From contig NZ_CP129971.1 of the NCBI RefSeq assembly GCF_030503855.1, forward strand, positions 4,430,742-4,494,741: a DNA stretch of 64,000 nt, in the 5' to 3' direction. A program made the translations under genes and the position numbers. The notes beneath the pieces were generated by a model. The model was not told the DNA's origin, made no database searches, and worked only from the letters and a program-made list of their open reading frames with translations. Positions 8,153 to 17,093 of the stretch are shown one piece after another. Each line of letters begins with the position of its first letter. The stretch's first letter is position 1. Origin of the DNA: Marivirga salinae (GTDB taxonomy: Bacteria > Bacteroidota > Bacteroidia > Cytophagales > Cyclobacteriaceae).

Positions 8153-9970
8153 ATGGAGATTCGTTGTACTTTAATCATATTCCTCAACCTACTCTTTGCT
8201 ATTCCAAGTGAGGCTTTTGCCCAAAATGAAAGCTGGGAAGAAGCAAAAAAGAAAAAAAGTGCCACACTAGATCTTCATTGGTTTGTTTCACAGCCATTTA
8301 TTTACAAAGACAAATCAGAAAAATTAACAGGGCTAGAAGTGGAAATTTTTCAAGAATTCAAGAAATATGTAAAAGCAACTCATCAAGTAGAAATTAATCT
8401 AAATTGGGTAGAATCAAAAAGCTTTGGTAGTATCCTCAATGATATTGAAACCTCAAAAAAACCAAACTGCTTTGGAGTATCAGCCTTTTCTATAACAGAA
8501 GAACGCAAACAAAAACTTAAGTTCACGCAAGCCTATTTGTCTGATGTAGCAGTTTTAGTTTCAAGTGAAGGAACTCCAATAGTTCGGACACTGGAAGAAA
8601 TCAACAATTTGATGAAGGGAATGACTGCTGTTACAATAGAAGGAACAACTTACGAAAAATTCTTATCTGATTTAAAGCAACAATTGAATCTCGATTTTCA
8701 AACTAAATATATTAGAAGTGATGAAAATATATTGGATGCCATAAGCAAAGCCGATAACCGTTTTGGCTTTATTGATCTCCCAATATATTTAATGCTAATA
8801 AAAAATGGAGGTAATTTAACAAGACAAAACTTCTTTACTGTTAAAGGTAATGGCTATGCTTTTATTATGCCAAAATCATCTGACTGGAATACTATATTTA
8901 ATGACTTCTTGGGAGACCCTAAAACTAAAGCAAAGCTTGCAGATATAACTGCAAAATATATGGGATTAGAACTTTATAAATTCATGGAAGGAATATATGA
9001 AGAAGAAAATTTAAGGGCTTCCATCCTAACTAAGGAAAAAGAATTGCAATTAGAGCAATTGAGGAATACAAATCTTTTATTAGAAAAAGAAAAAAACACA
9101 CAGCTAACATTTATCATTATTACGGTTATCACTTCCATTCTACTTGCCATCATTTTCATTCTGTTTTACAGGGAACAAAAAATCTCCAATCTCTTAAGTC
9201 GAAAGAATAAACAAATTGAGCACCAGCAACGGAGCATCCAAAGTAAAAATGAACAGCTATACAATCGTAATCTGCAGCTTACCAGTCTTAATGAAGAAAA
9301 GAATAATTTGGTAAAAATTTTAGCGCATGATCTTAGGTCACCAATCAATCAAATAACTGGCTTACTCGATATTTTAAAATTAAGCCATAAAAATTTTAAT
9401 AATGAAGATGAAAACATAATTCATCAAGCTCAGGATTCAGCTCAAAGATTAAATCAAATGATAACCAAAATACTAGATTTCGATGCACTAGAAGGAAATC
9501 GAATGAAAGTAATGCGGGAAGAAATTGATGTTAGAGACCTTTTTGATAAAGTAGAGAAAGAATTAGAAGTTACTGCAATAAAAAAAGACACTAGAATTTA
9601 TTATCAACTAAAGGAAAATATTCAATTTGAATCAGATCATTTATTCCTAACCCAGATATTAGAAAACATCATAGTAAATGCAATAAAATTTTCAGACCCT
9701 GCAAGCGAAATTTTTGTTTCCGCTGAAAAGAAAAAAGATAGAGTCCTATTTTCTATAAAAGATCAAGGACCAGGTTTAACAGAGGAAGATAAGTCACTTA
9801 TTTTCAAGAAATTTCAGAAATTAAGTGCTCAACCAACAGCTGGGGAAAATTCAACTGGACTGGGATTATCTATCGTTAAAAAATATGTAGATTTATTGAA
9901 TGGAGAGGTTTGGGTTGAATCAGAGAAAGGAAAAGGAAGCACTTTTTTTGTAGCGCTTCCTAATAATTAG
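8153..9970 (+). CDS. Hybrid sensor: substrate-binding domain plus histidine kinase
   Basis: 605 residues. Order: signal peptide (1-23, ending SEAFAQ); periplasmic family 3 solute-binding domain (about 35-270, with FSITEERKQKLKFTQAYLSD typical of the ligand cleft); a coiled segment; one TM helix (about 315-337); a coiled coil; then HisKA with phospho-acceptor H392 in AHDLRSP. The ATPase domain has N box ILENIIVNAIKFS, G1 DQGPGL and G2 GLGLSIVKKY. This is the EvgS/BvgS-like layout in which an amino-acid-type binding domain senses a ligand, but there is no receiver or Hpt domain and no response regulator gene nearby. An orphan kinase. Confidence 0.9.
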   Translation: MEIRCTLIIFLNLLFAIPSEAFAQNESWEEAKKKKSATLDLHWFVSQPFIYKDKSEKLTGLEVEIFQEFKKYVKATHQVEINLNWVESKSFGSILNDIETSKKPNCFGVSAFSITEERKQKLKFTQAYLSDVAVLVSSEGTPIVRTLEEINNLMKGMTAVTIEGTTYEKFLSDLKQQLNLDFQTKYIRSDENILDAISKADNRFGFIDLPIYLMLIKNGGNLTRQNFFTVKGNGYAFIMPKSSDWNTIFNDFLGDPKTKAKLADITAKYMGLELYKFMEGIYEEENLRASILTKEKELQLEQLRNTNLLLEKEKNTQLTFIIITVITSILLAIIFILFYREQKISNLLSRKNKQIEHQQRSIQSKNEQLYNRNLQLTSLNEEKNNLVKILAHDLRSPINQITGLLDILKLSHKNFNNEDENIIHQAQDSAQRLNQMITKILDFDALEGNRMKVMREEIDVRDLFDKVEKELEVTAIKKDTRIYYQLKENIQFESDHLFLTQILENIIVNAIKFSDPASEIFVSAEKKKDRVLFSIKDQGPGLTEEDKSLIFKKFQKLSAQPTAGENSTGLGLSIVKKYVDLLNGEVWVESEKGKGSTFFVALPNN

Positions 9971-10033
9971 ATTCACACAGCATTATTTCCAAAATCACTT
10001 AAATATTTCCTGTGTCTGTATGCTTTGTATAGT

Positions 10034-11785
10034 TTATTGTCTATGTTCCTCTAGTACAGTTGCTAATTTAATCACCTTCTGCACAACATCATTATTGTCG
10101 GTAATTGGTGTGTAAATAGCGTTAAGCCGAACCTTTTTACCAGATGAGGAATACCTATCAAAAATACCTTTATTCAAATGGCCATTCCCTAAGTCCTTCC
10201 AAAAATTTTTATAATCTGCGCTTTGAGAATCTTCTTCTGACACAAATATCTTGTGGTGCTGCCCTTCTATACTACTCAAATCATACTCCATAGCTTTCAA
10301 GAAATTCTTATTAGCATCAATTATTCTACCTTCAGGAGTAAATTCAATCACCGCCATTAAACTTTGCAAACCTGCCAGCAAAGACTGACTTTCTGCACTT
10401 TGCTTCTCAATTTCCTTGCTCTTTCGCATTACCTCTTCTTGAGTGGCTTGCATTTCCTCCATATTTTGACGCATTTCCTCTTCTTGAGCTCTCATTTCCT
10501 CTGTCTGTTGCTGAGATTGCTCGTAAAGCTCAGTAGTTTTCTGATTGACTTTGGCAGTATTTAATGCAACCGCTATACTCTCTCCAGCTTTTTCCAAGAA
10601 TTCTCTTTCATATTCCTTTAATATCCTAAAACTGGCCAATTCCATTATTCCTTCAATATACTCATCTCGTTTTACGGGCGTAATGACAATTGATCTAGGA
10701 TTTGCGTCTCCTAATCCTGACTTAATATTGATATAATTTTCAGGTACTTCAGTTAAATAAATACTATCTTTTTCCTGATAAGATTGTCCTACTAAGCCTT
10801 CTCCGGGTTGAATTCTCTTATTGATCTTTTTTCTTCTATCGTAAGCATAACATCCTTCCAACTCCAAGAAAATATCATCTCCTTCTTCTTTTACTATGAA
10901 AAATCCACCTTGATTGAGTTTCATATACTTTACTAAAAACTCAATGACCTCGTAGGTTAAATCCTTCAAATTATTCCCATTATCTCTAATAATATTAGAC
11001 AATTCTGCTAGTCCTTTATTGGTAAAACGTTCTTGTTCTTCACGTATAGCGCTTTTCTTTAAGCTTTCCTTCATATCTAATAAAGCACTACTTAGGGGAT
11101 CGTTTTCATTTAATTCAAATTCTTTTTCATAATTGTTATTCGCAATTTCCTTGGCGAATAAAATGTTAGTCTGAGTGATTTTGGCTTGCTCTTCACTTTC
11201 TATTAACTTTTGAAATAGAAATTTCGAACGATTCCTACTGTAAACAGAATAGGAAGCAGCAATTAATACAGCTATTGCCACAAGACCAGCATGGAAAATA
11301 AAGGTTTGCAAATCCATATAATCAAGCTGGGTGAAATAAATGGTTTGGTAAACTTCATTATTATTTACAAATCCCAAATATTGGATATAAGCAAAAATTC
11401 CATGATGAATCACAATGAAGAGTGTTGCAGGAATAAAGACTTTAAAATTCTGATATGCCATTAAGACTATGACAGCAACAAAGGCAGTAAAGTGCATTTC
11501 AAATAAACCATGCATTTGATAAATAAATTGTGCCATGAAAATTGCCAAGACTAAACTACCAATATAATGGTGTACATAAGATCCTTTCAATAGAACCTTT
11601 ATTCCAAAGTATAAGATCAAAGAAAGAGAACCTACTCCTAGCCCCACTAACCATGTATCATAAAAAAAGGCTAAGAACAAGCCAAATAGATAGTATCCAC
11701 CAATCGTAATTTCTGTTACCATATCCGCCCTTTTATAAATTTCGTCAAAATAGGGCGTAAATTTCCCCTTAGAAATAGCTGTCAT
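10034..11785 (-). CDS. Membrane sensor with GAF and PAS domains, no output domain
   Basis: 583 residues. About six TM helices (25-190), rich in His (HHYIG, MHGLFEMHF, VIHHGIFAYIQY), are followed by a linker, a GAF domain (about 255-400, FFIVKEEGDDIFLELEGCYAYDRRK), a Gln/Glu-rich coiled coil (about 405-455, EEMRAQEEEMRQNMEEMQ), and a C-terminal PAS domain (about 465-575). The PAS domain resembles those of methyl-accepting chemotaxis proteins (FLKAMEYDLSSIEGQHHKIFVS). No kinase, cyclase, HAMP or methyl-accepting domain follows, so how the signal leaves is unclear. The upstream gene overlaps by 4 nt (ATGA), indicating translational coupling to the thioredoxin-fold protein. Confidence 0.75.
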   Translation of the reverse strand: MTAISKGKFTPYFDEIYKRADMVTEITIGGYYLFGLFLAFFYDTWLVGLGVGSLSLILYFGIKVLLKGSYVHHYIGSLVLAIFMAQFIYQMHGLFEMHFTAFVAVIVLMAYQNFKVFIPATLFIVIHHGIFAYIQYLGFVNNNEVYQTIYFTQLDYMDLQTFIFHAGLVAIAVLIAASYSVYSRNRSKFLFQKLIESEEQAKITQTNILFAKEIANNNYEKEFELNENDPLSSALLDMKESLKKSAIREEQERFTNKGLAELSNIIRDNGNNLKDLTYEVIEFLVKYMKLNQGGFFIVKEEGDDIFLELEGCYAYDRRKKINKRIQPGEGLVGQSYQEKDSIYLTEVPENYINIKSGLGDANPRSIVITPVKRDEYIEGIMELASFRILKEYEREFLEKAGESIAVALNTAKVNQKTTELYEQSQQQTEEMRAQEEEMRQNMEEMQATQEEVMRKSKEIEKQSAESQSLLAGLQSLMAVIEFTPEGRIIDANKNFLKAMEYDLSSIEGQHHKIFVSEEDSQSADYKNFWKDLGNGHLNKGIFDRYSSSGKKVRLNAIYTPITDNNDVVQKVIKLATVLEEHRQ

Positions 11786-12435
11786 AAACTTAATAAGTTA
11801 AAAAATTTATCAATTCTTGTATTGGTATTACCATTGGCAGGCAATTCACATCCATATGCTATAGTAGCCAATTCAGGAAAGACTGGAGCCTCCTTACCTT
11901 CCACCATTGCAGAAAGAGCTAAACTTGCAAACTTTGTATTTTGAGTAGTGCAAAACCGTGCTTTGTTGTAATTACCGCTAAAGTATATTTGTTGGTTTTT
12001 GATTAATACTGCTTGAGGTGTGCTGTAAACACCTAATTGTTCTGCAATTGTGCCTTGTTTATCTAAGTGGATGTCAATTCCTAAATCATACTTCTCTCTA
12101 AAAGTTCGGATTTCACTTTCTTTTTTATCAATTGTTTCCAGAATTGCTAAAAATTTAACCTCTGACTCATATTGGATAACAAGATTCTGAAATTCCTTTA
12201 TATTAAATCTTGAGCAAGGACAATCAAAATTGTAGAAATGAATGAAGAGTTGTTCATCAGCTTTAATTCCTAAAGAGGACAATAAATCAATTGATAAAGA
12301 ATCTCCACTTTCAATATTAATATAATTTTTCGGGACTGGTGTTGGTTTTGAAAATCGCCATTCCTGATGCCAAAAAATAAACCCTATCCCTGTTAAAATG
12401 GATAAGATAAAGATAATCGAAAAAAATATTCTCAT
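11782..12435 (-). CDS. Membrane-anchored thioredoxin-fold protein (DUF6436-like)
   Basis: 217 residues. An N-terminal hydrophobic helix (about 3-22) should anchor it with the domain outside the cytoplasm. The core has thioredoxin-like features: FIHFYNFDCPCSRFN, with a CPC motif in place of CxxC, and the cis-Pro region YSTPQAVLIKNQQIYFSGNY. Further Cys lie at RFCTTQ and YGCELP. The layout matches DUF6436-type proteins. It overlaps by 4 nt with the GAF/PAS sensor gene downstream, so the two are co-expressed and may act together in redox sensing (inference). Confidence 0.6.
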   Translation of the reverse strand: MRIFFSIIFILSILTGIGFIFWHQEWRFSKPTPVPKNYINIESGDSLSIDLLSSLGIKADEQLFIHFYNFDCPCSRFNIKEFQNLVIQYESEVKFLAILETIDKKESEIRTFREKYDLGIDIHLDKQGTIAEQLGVYSTPQAVLIKNQQIYFSGNYNKARFCTTQNTKFASLALSAMVEGKEAPVFPELATIAYGCELPANGNTNTRIDKFFNLLSL

Positions 12436-12559
12436 GTAATACTCCCCTATAATTTCCTAAACTAATACTTTTACGTCAATATTGTTTTAGAAAATACGAA
12501 ATAAAATGAGGAATTGGATTTCAGAAAAGTTAATTAATATTTCTTTTTTGCATATGACA

Positions 12560-12609
12560 TAAAAAAACTGTCAGGATTTAAATATTACCTATTTAAATCC
12601 TGACAGTTT
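12560..12609 (-). terminator. Strong terminator after the hibernation-factor operon
   Basis: A perfect 19-bp inverted repeat (12565-12583 with 12591-12609, 7-nt loop) is followed on the minus strand by seven T residues. It lies 32 nt beyond the hibernation-factor stop codon. The stem contains CTGTCAGG, also present in the palindrome at 20492. Confidence 0.9.
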
Positions 12610-12640
12610 AATCTCTTAAATTCTAAGTGTATTTTAGTAA

Positions 12641-12964
12641 TTAATATTTATCAGGTCTTCCCTGTTGTCTGTCTTTAACTTTTTCTTTGGCTTTTCTCAC
12701 ATGCCTTTTGGCCACTTCATAGCAATCTTGTCCAGCTGATACAAAACTATCGCCTTCACCGGAAACAAAAATATCATTTCCTGGCAAAAAGACTTTTGCA
12801 TCTACAGTTTTTTCTCCGTTTTCATTATTTGCATTTGATTTAAGATATAAATCTATGCCTACGATTTGGTCATTGTATTTTGACAGCTTACTGAACATCT
12901 CACGCATGTGGTCATTCAAATCTTGACTTATATTAAAATCTACGGGTTCTAAAGTAATATCCAT
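12641..12964 (-). CDS. hpf: Ribosome hibernation-promoting factor, HPF/YfiA (RaiA) family
   Basis: 107 residues, the size of the short (S30AE-only) form. The fold is recognisable from ITLEPVDFNISQDLNDHMREMFSKL at the start, the middle strands IDLYLKSN and VDAKVFLPGNDIFVSGEG, and a basic C-terminal helix (AKRHVRKAKEKVKDRQQG) that would contact rRNA. Such proteins bind the 30S decoding region and hold ribosomes inactive in stationary phase. The start codon shares one base with the stop codon of the HepT-like gene (TAATG), so the two are translated as a unit. Confidence 0.88.
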   Translation of the reverse strand: MDITLEPVDFNISQDLNDHMREMFSKLSKYNDQIVGIDLYLKSNANNENGEKTVDAKVFLPGNDIFVSGEGDSFVSAGQDCYEVAKRHVRKAKEKVKDRQQGRPDKY

Positions 12965-13314
12965 TATGATAAGTTATTTTGGTACAAATCTGAAGTTTCA
13001 ATGGTTTCGGCAATTTGTCTTAAATCAGGTAACAAATTAAAAACCTGTTGTTGACCAGTTTCTGCCTCTTGATTATAACGTGCATTACGGAATGCAACCA
13101 AAGGCTCAAGATTGATTTCGCCTGGCAGTTTTTGATTATTAGACAACTCCCGAGCGGCCTGCCCTATTTCCTGAAGATATTCAAAAACCGTTTCTTTTAC
13201 AGGCTCATTTTTTCTGAAATCTTCATAGGTCATACCATCTGTCTGGGCATTAACTTGCGCTATATTATCTACTATCCTATTTAAATGTTGTATGGTTTCT
13301 TGTAATTGCATCAT
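12964..13314 (-). CDS. HepT-like (DUF86) helical protein, catalytic His replaced
   Basis: 116 residues, mostly helical. The order of motifs resembles HepT/DUF86 HEPN proteins: GMTYEDFRKNEPVKETVFEYLQEIGQAARELS, then FRNARYNQE, then VFNLLPDLRQIAETI. In HepT toxins the RNase motif is Rx4-6H followed by a Tyr (RNxLVHxY). Here R76 is present, but the His position is N81 and the Tyr is missing, so nuclease activity is unlikely. There is no adjacent MntA-type nucleotidyltransferase antitoxin. Instead it precedes the hibernation factor with a TAATG overlap. A ribosome- or nucleotide-related adaptor role is possible; this is inference. Confidence 0.55.
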   Translation of the reverse strand: MMQLQETIQHLNRIVDNIAQVNAQTDGMTYEDFRKNEPVKETVFEYLQEIGQAARELSNNQKLPGEINLEPLVAFRNARYNQEAETGQQQVFNLLPDLRQIAETIETSDLYQNNLS

Positions 13315-13535
13315 ACTATATTAATCGATTACAAGTGGGTTTTGTTGCGGATTTATTAAATTAAGGTCGCTTCTGAGGAGCATTGTTTCGCTTTTTTGTT
13401 AGTTAATTACCATAATTTGACCCTTCTGGTGCCAAGGTAAAGCCAACTGTCAAGGTATTTACTGATTGTTAAATGATATTTATTGTCACTAATTATCTCA
13501 ATTCTGAATAAAAGTTAAAATTTAAGACCTTTTAA

Positions 13536-13619
13536 ATCCCATCGGGATGAACTTATGGTAACTCTAATAAAGTTCACTCTCAAGTTCCGTAGGAACGACC
13601 TTATGATTTCTTGAGAAGG
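13536..13619 (+). repeat. Dispersed two-box hairpin element, copy 1
   Basis: The 398-nt gap between the HepT-like gene and fur holds ATCCC-ATC-GGGAT (13537-13549), then TTATGGTAACTC, then TTCC-GTA-GGAA (13585-13595), then ACCTTATG. The same order, including TTATGGTAACT, a TAAAGT stretch, TTCCGTAGGA and GACCTTAT, occurs inverted at 48271-48363. No reading frame or promoter was seen in the rest of the gap. Confidence 0.7.
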
Positions 13620-13712
13620 TCTAATTCAATATGAATGGACAGAAGCTAGTTGGAAACACTTTACTATATTATTGATCTTCAAGTTGCTTTAATAATGCCA
13701 TTGACTTCAAAA

Positions 13713-14213
13713 TCAACCCTTCACAACTTCTTTTCTTTTCAAATTTTCGCAATTTTCAATAGTGCAATCTCCATAAAAAACCAAAGAGTGGTGCTTGATA
13801 TCTGAGCCTAATGACTTTCCCACTCTCTTTTTAATATCTTCAATACTGGGGTCTAAAAACTCTTTGATTTTAAGGCAATTATTGCAAACCAAGTGATCAT
13901 GATGCTCATAGGTTAATGCCGGTTCGTAAAGTGCGTTTTTATCCTTAAAATTATGCTTAACCACTAAGCCACATTCTACCAATAAATCAATAGAATTATA
14001 AACCGTGGCTCGAGAAATTGTATACTCCTTATTTCTCATCCTCAAGAAAAGGGTCTCTACATCTATATGTTCATCCTGAGGCAAATAATAAAGCTCCTCC
14101 AAAACCGAATAACGCTCTGCTGTTTTCCTTAAATGTTGGTCATTTAAATATTCATCTAATATATTTTTTGCACGCTGCAAAATTTCCTTCATCACCGGTG
14201 TAGACTTTGACAT
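13713..14213 (-). CDS. Fur-family transcriptional regulator
   Basis: 166 residues. N-terminal winged helix (about 20-95, with ISRATVYNSIDLLVECGLV as recognition region), then the dimerisation and metal domain starting HHDHLVCNNC. Structural zinc Cys pairs are CNNC and the distal CTIENC. Family members repress iron uptake, zinc uptake or peroxide genes when metal-bound. Which subtype this is cannot be decided by eye: the metal-site His cluster (EHHDH) fits Fur or PerR. It is divergent from the cbb3 oxidase locus with about 250 nt between, and oxyR plus a ferric transporter are 39 kb away. Confidence 0.85.
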   Translation of the reverse strand: MSKSTPVMKEILQRAKNILDEYLNDQHLRKTAERYSVLEELYYLPQDEHIDVETLFLRMRNKEYTISRATVYNSIDLLVECGLVVKHNFKDKNALYEPALTYEHHDHLVCNNCLKIKEFLDPSIEDIKKRVGKSLGSDIKHHSLVFYGDCTIENCENLKRKEVVKG

Positions 14214-14397
14214 CCTATAGTTCTTTAAATAATAAAATCTAAGTTAAGTTTTGAATATGAAGTTTAAAATACAAAAGCTGTATTTTATTAAAGTTTAAAG
14301 CAATTCTAAACAAGAATTCCAGAATTAACTTGTAGGCTATTTACAAAAGTTCTTAAAATTTACTAGATTGACGAATGATTAATCTCAAGACGGTTCC

Positions 14398-14440
14398 TGA
14401 CTTAGGTCATGTTTTTGGAGCTAGATAGCTATTACTTTTG
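14398..14440 (+). promoter_or_regulatory. ccoI promoter with FNR-like palindrome
   Basis: The perfect palindrome TGACCTAAGTCA (top strand TGACTTAGGTCA, 14398-14409) is centred 36.5 nt before the last G of a TACTTTTG -7 box (14433-14440). With a start site about 4 nt after the box, the palindrome is centred near -41, the class II position for CRP/FNR activators. The -33 region is poor, as expected for an activated promoter. hemN has the same arrangement (42553-42595). Confidence 0.65.
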
Positions 14441-14460
14441 AAAAATAAAATTAGCACTTA

Positions 14461-16890
14461 ATGAGAATATCTACAGTAAAAGAACAAGACATAGATTGTC
14501 GCCATTGCGGAGAAAAATGTGACCAAGAACTTATTGAAAGTCACGGTCAAAATTTCTGTTGCGAGGGTTGCCGTATGGTCTATGAAATTTTACTGGAAAA
14601 TGACCTTGATAATTTTTATTGTGTTGCTGAATCTCCTGGCATCAGTTCCAAAAAGAAAAAAACTCATGATTTCGAGTTTCTCAAAGATGAAGCATTTGCT
14701 AATAGCCTATTAGATTTCAAAAATGAAGAAATCAGTAAGATTAGATTTTACATTCCGGCCATTCACTGCAGTGCTTGTATTTGGCTGCTTGAGAAACTTT
14801 ATAAACTTCATTCCGGTATTATCAGTAGTCGAGTAGATTTCAATAAGAAAACTGTCATTATCTCTTTCAAGCATCAGGAAATTTCATTGCTTGAATTAGT
14901 AAAATTATTAGATTCTATTGCTTATACACCTGATATTCAATTAGAAAATAAAAAATCCACTTCTTCTCCCTATAGAAGAATATGGTTGCAAATTGGAATC
15001 GCAGGCTTTGTTTTTGGAAATAGCATGCTGTTCAGTTTGCCAGAATATTTTGGACTAAATCTGTTCGATGATGACATTATTTCTAAAATATTCCCTTTTC
15101 TAAATGCTTTATTAGCACTGCCCATAGTGTTTTTTGCTGCACAAGATTATTTTAAATCTGCATGGGGTGCGATCAAACAGAAACAAATCAATATGGATGT
15201 CCCTATCAGCATTGGGATCTTCACATTATTCACCTATAGTTATTATATCATTTTTTTCCAGTCAGGCTTGGGTTATATCGACTCGCTTTCCGGACTGGTT
15301 TTTTTCCTACTACTAGGGAAATATTATCAGCAGAAAACTTTTGACCACTTAAGGTTTGATAGAGATATTCAATCTTTCTTCCCTTTATCAGTAACCAAAA
15401 TAAAAGGACAGCATGAGGAACAAGTGCTGCTCAATAGCATTATCCCTTCCGATATTTTAAAAATCAGAAATGAAGAAATCATTCCTGCTGATAGTCTTTT
15501 GATTTCGGATGAAGCTTCTATCGATTATAGTTTTGTAACGGGCGAATCTTTACCTGAGAGCAAGCAAAAGGAAGAATTGATATATGCTGGCGGAAGATTA
15601 AAAGGTACTGCAATTTTAGTACAGGTTAAGAAAAGTCCTTCTCAAAGCTATTTAGCCCAATTATGGGATGATGAATCCATTCAACAAGGTGCAAAAGCAC
15701 AGGTTCAAAGCACAGCGGATAAAATCAGTAAATATTTCACAGCCGTGGTTTTAGGCATTGCTTTCATTGCACTTGGTAGTTGGCTCTATATGGGAGATTT
15801 CGAAAGTGGTATCCGAGCTTTTACCACCGTGCTTATAGTCGCTTGTCCGTGTGCGTTAGCTTTGGCGACTCCAGTAACCTTAGGTTACGCCATGAGAGTG
15901 TTGAGCAAAGCCGGCTTTTTCGTAAAAAGCACTCAATCTGTTGAGGATTTATCCAAAATTGACTCTATTGTTTTTGATAAAACAGGAACCTTAACTTATT
16001 CAGATAAAGCTGAGGTGGTTTTTGAAGGAAATATGCCAGAACATAAAGTATTAGCTGCTGTAAAAACACTATTTAATCAATCCAAGCATCCATTATCGCA
16101 AATCATTTACAACTGGCTACCCTTTTATCCATCTCAAGAAATTGAAGATTATAAGGAAATCAGCGGACAAGGAATTAGTGCTAGAGTAAACGGACAAATC
16201 ATCAAATTAGGCAAGAAGCAATTTGTGGATAGCCAAGCAACAGATTTTGATAAAAAAGCCAACAGTTCTCAAGTTTTTATTAATGTAGATGGTCTGACTT
16301 ATGGCTGCTTCAATGTAAAGCATGTTTTCAGAGAAAATATTGGTGATCTATTCAACAGCCTAAAGACTGATTACAAATTGAATTTATTATCAGGTGACCA
16401 AGCTGCAGAGAAAGAATATTTATCCCAATGGTTAGCAGAAGAAAACATGTTTTTCGAACAATTGCCAGGAGATAAGAAAGAATTTATTACCAAATGGCAA
16501 GATGCTCAGCAAAAAGTTATGATGGCAGGCGATGGATTAAATGATTCAGCTGCATTACGCAAAAGTGATTTTGGATTGGCCATCACTGAATCTACGCGTC
16601 AGTTTAGTCCTGCTTGTGACGGCATCCTTTTAGGCGAGAATTTGAAACAATTACCTAATATTATGAAATTTTCAAAAGCCGCTTTCAAATTAGTGATTGC
16701 AGGCTTTGTATTATCATTTTTATATAATGTGGTGGGCTTAAGTTTTGCAGTTCAAGCACTTTTATCACCCGTAATCGCAGCTATTTTAATGCCGATAAGT
16801 TCCTTTTCAGTGGTACTTTTAGCAACTCTGGGAACACGCTATTTAGCAAATAAATATTTATTGGAGACTGAAAATAGCAGGGATTTATGA
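14461..16890 (+). CDS. ccoI: Copper-translocating P-type ATPase for cbb3 oxidase assembly
   Basis: 809 residues, the CcoI/FixI type of P1B ATPase, which exports copper to the periplasm for insertion into cbb3 oxidase. An N-terminal Cys-rich domain (CRHCGEKC, CCEGC) precedes a heavy-metal domain with HCSAC (C103 and C106). Further on are TGES, the CPC ion channel motif (C462-P-C464), phosphorylation site DKTGTLT (D506) and GDGLNDSAAL. About eight TM helices. The stop overlaps the ccoS start by 4 nt. First gene of the oxidase locus, behind the promoter at 14398. Confidence 0.95.
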   Translation: MRISTVKEQDIDCRHCGEKCDQELIESHGQNFCCEGCRMVYEILLENDLDNFYCVAESPGISSKKKKTHDFEFLKDEAFANSLLDFKNEEISKIRFYIPAIHCSACIWLLEKLYKLHSGIISSRVDFNKKTVIISFKHQEISLLELVKLLDSIAYTPDIQLENKKSTSSPYRRIWLQIGIAGFVFGNSMLFSLPEYFGLNLFDDDIISKIFPFLNALLALPIVFFAAQDYFKSAWGAIKQKQINMDVPISIGIFTLFTYSYYIIFFQSGLGYIDSLSGLVFFLLLGKYYQQKTFDHLRFDRDIQSFFPLSVTKIKGQHEEQVLLNSIIPSDILKIRNEEIIPADSLLISDEASIDYSFVTGESLPESKQKEELIYAGGRLKGTAILVQVKKSPSQSYLAQLWDDESIQQGAKAQVQSTADKISKYFTAVVLGIAFIALGSWLYMGDFESGIRAFTTVLIVACPCALALATPVTLGYAMRVLSKAGFFVKSTQSVEDLSKIDSIVFDKTGTLTYSDKAEVVFEGNMPEHKVLAAVKTLFNQSKHPLSQIIYNWLPFYPSQEIEDYKEISGQGISARVNGQIIKLGKKQFVDSQATDFDKKANSSQVFINVDGLTYGCFNVKHVFRENIGDLFNSLKTDYKLNLLSGDQAAEKEYLSQWLAEENMFFEQLPGDKKEFITKWQDAQQKVMMAGDGLNDSAALRKSDFGLAITESTRQFSPACDGILLGENLKQLPNIMKFSKAAFKLVIAGFVLSFLYNVVGLSFAVQALLSPVIAAILMPISSFSVVLLATLGTRYLANKYLLETENSRDL

Positions 16891-17093
16891 ACATACTGGT
16901 CATATTAATAATCGTGAGTTTGATAGTGGCAGGCGGCTTTTTAGTCGCTTTTATTTGGGCTGTTCGATCTGGACAGTTCGATGATGCCTCCACGCCTTCC
17001 TACAGGATGTTGTGGGATGATGCCACTACCAAAAAAGAAGACAAAAAGAGTAATCAATCAACTAATCATAAACAAGAATCACATGGAAATTGA
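16887..17093 (+). CDS. ccoS: cbb3 oxidase assembly protein CcoS
   Basis: 68 residues: one TM helix (about 4-26), then the CcoS signature WAVRSGQFDD followed by a short polar tail rich in Lys and Gln. CcoS is needed for cofactor insertion into the oxidase. The gene overlaps ccoI by 4 nt (ATGA) and ccoN by 11 nt, so translation of all three is likely coupled. Confidence 0.92.
   Translation: MNILVILIIVSLIVAGGFLVAFIWAVRSGQFDDASTPSYRMLWDDATTKKEDKKSNQSTNHKQESHGN

Noticed and set aside
12964..13314. Active HepT-MntA toxin-antitoxin module
   Set aside because: The RNase His is replaced and no nucleotidyltransferase gene is adjacent; the partner is a hibernation factor.
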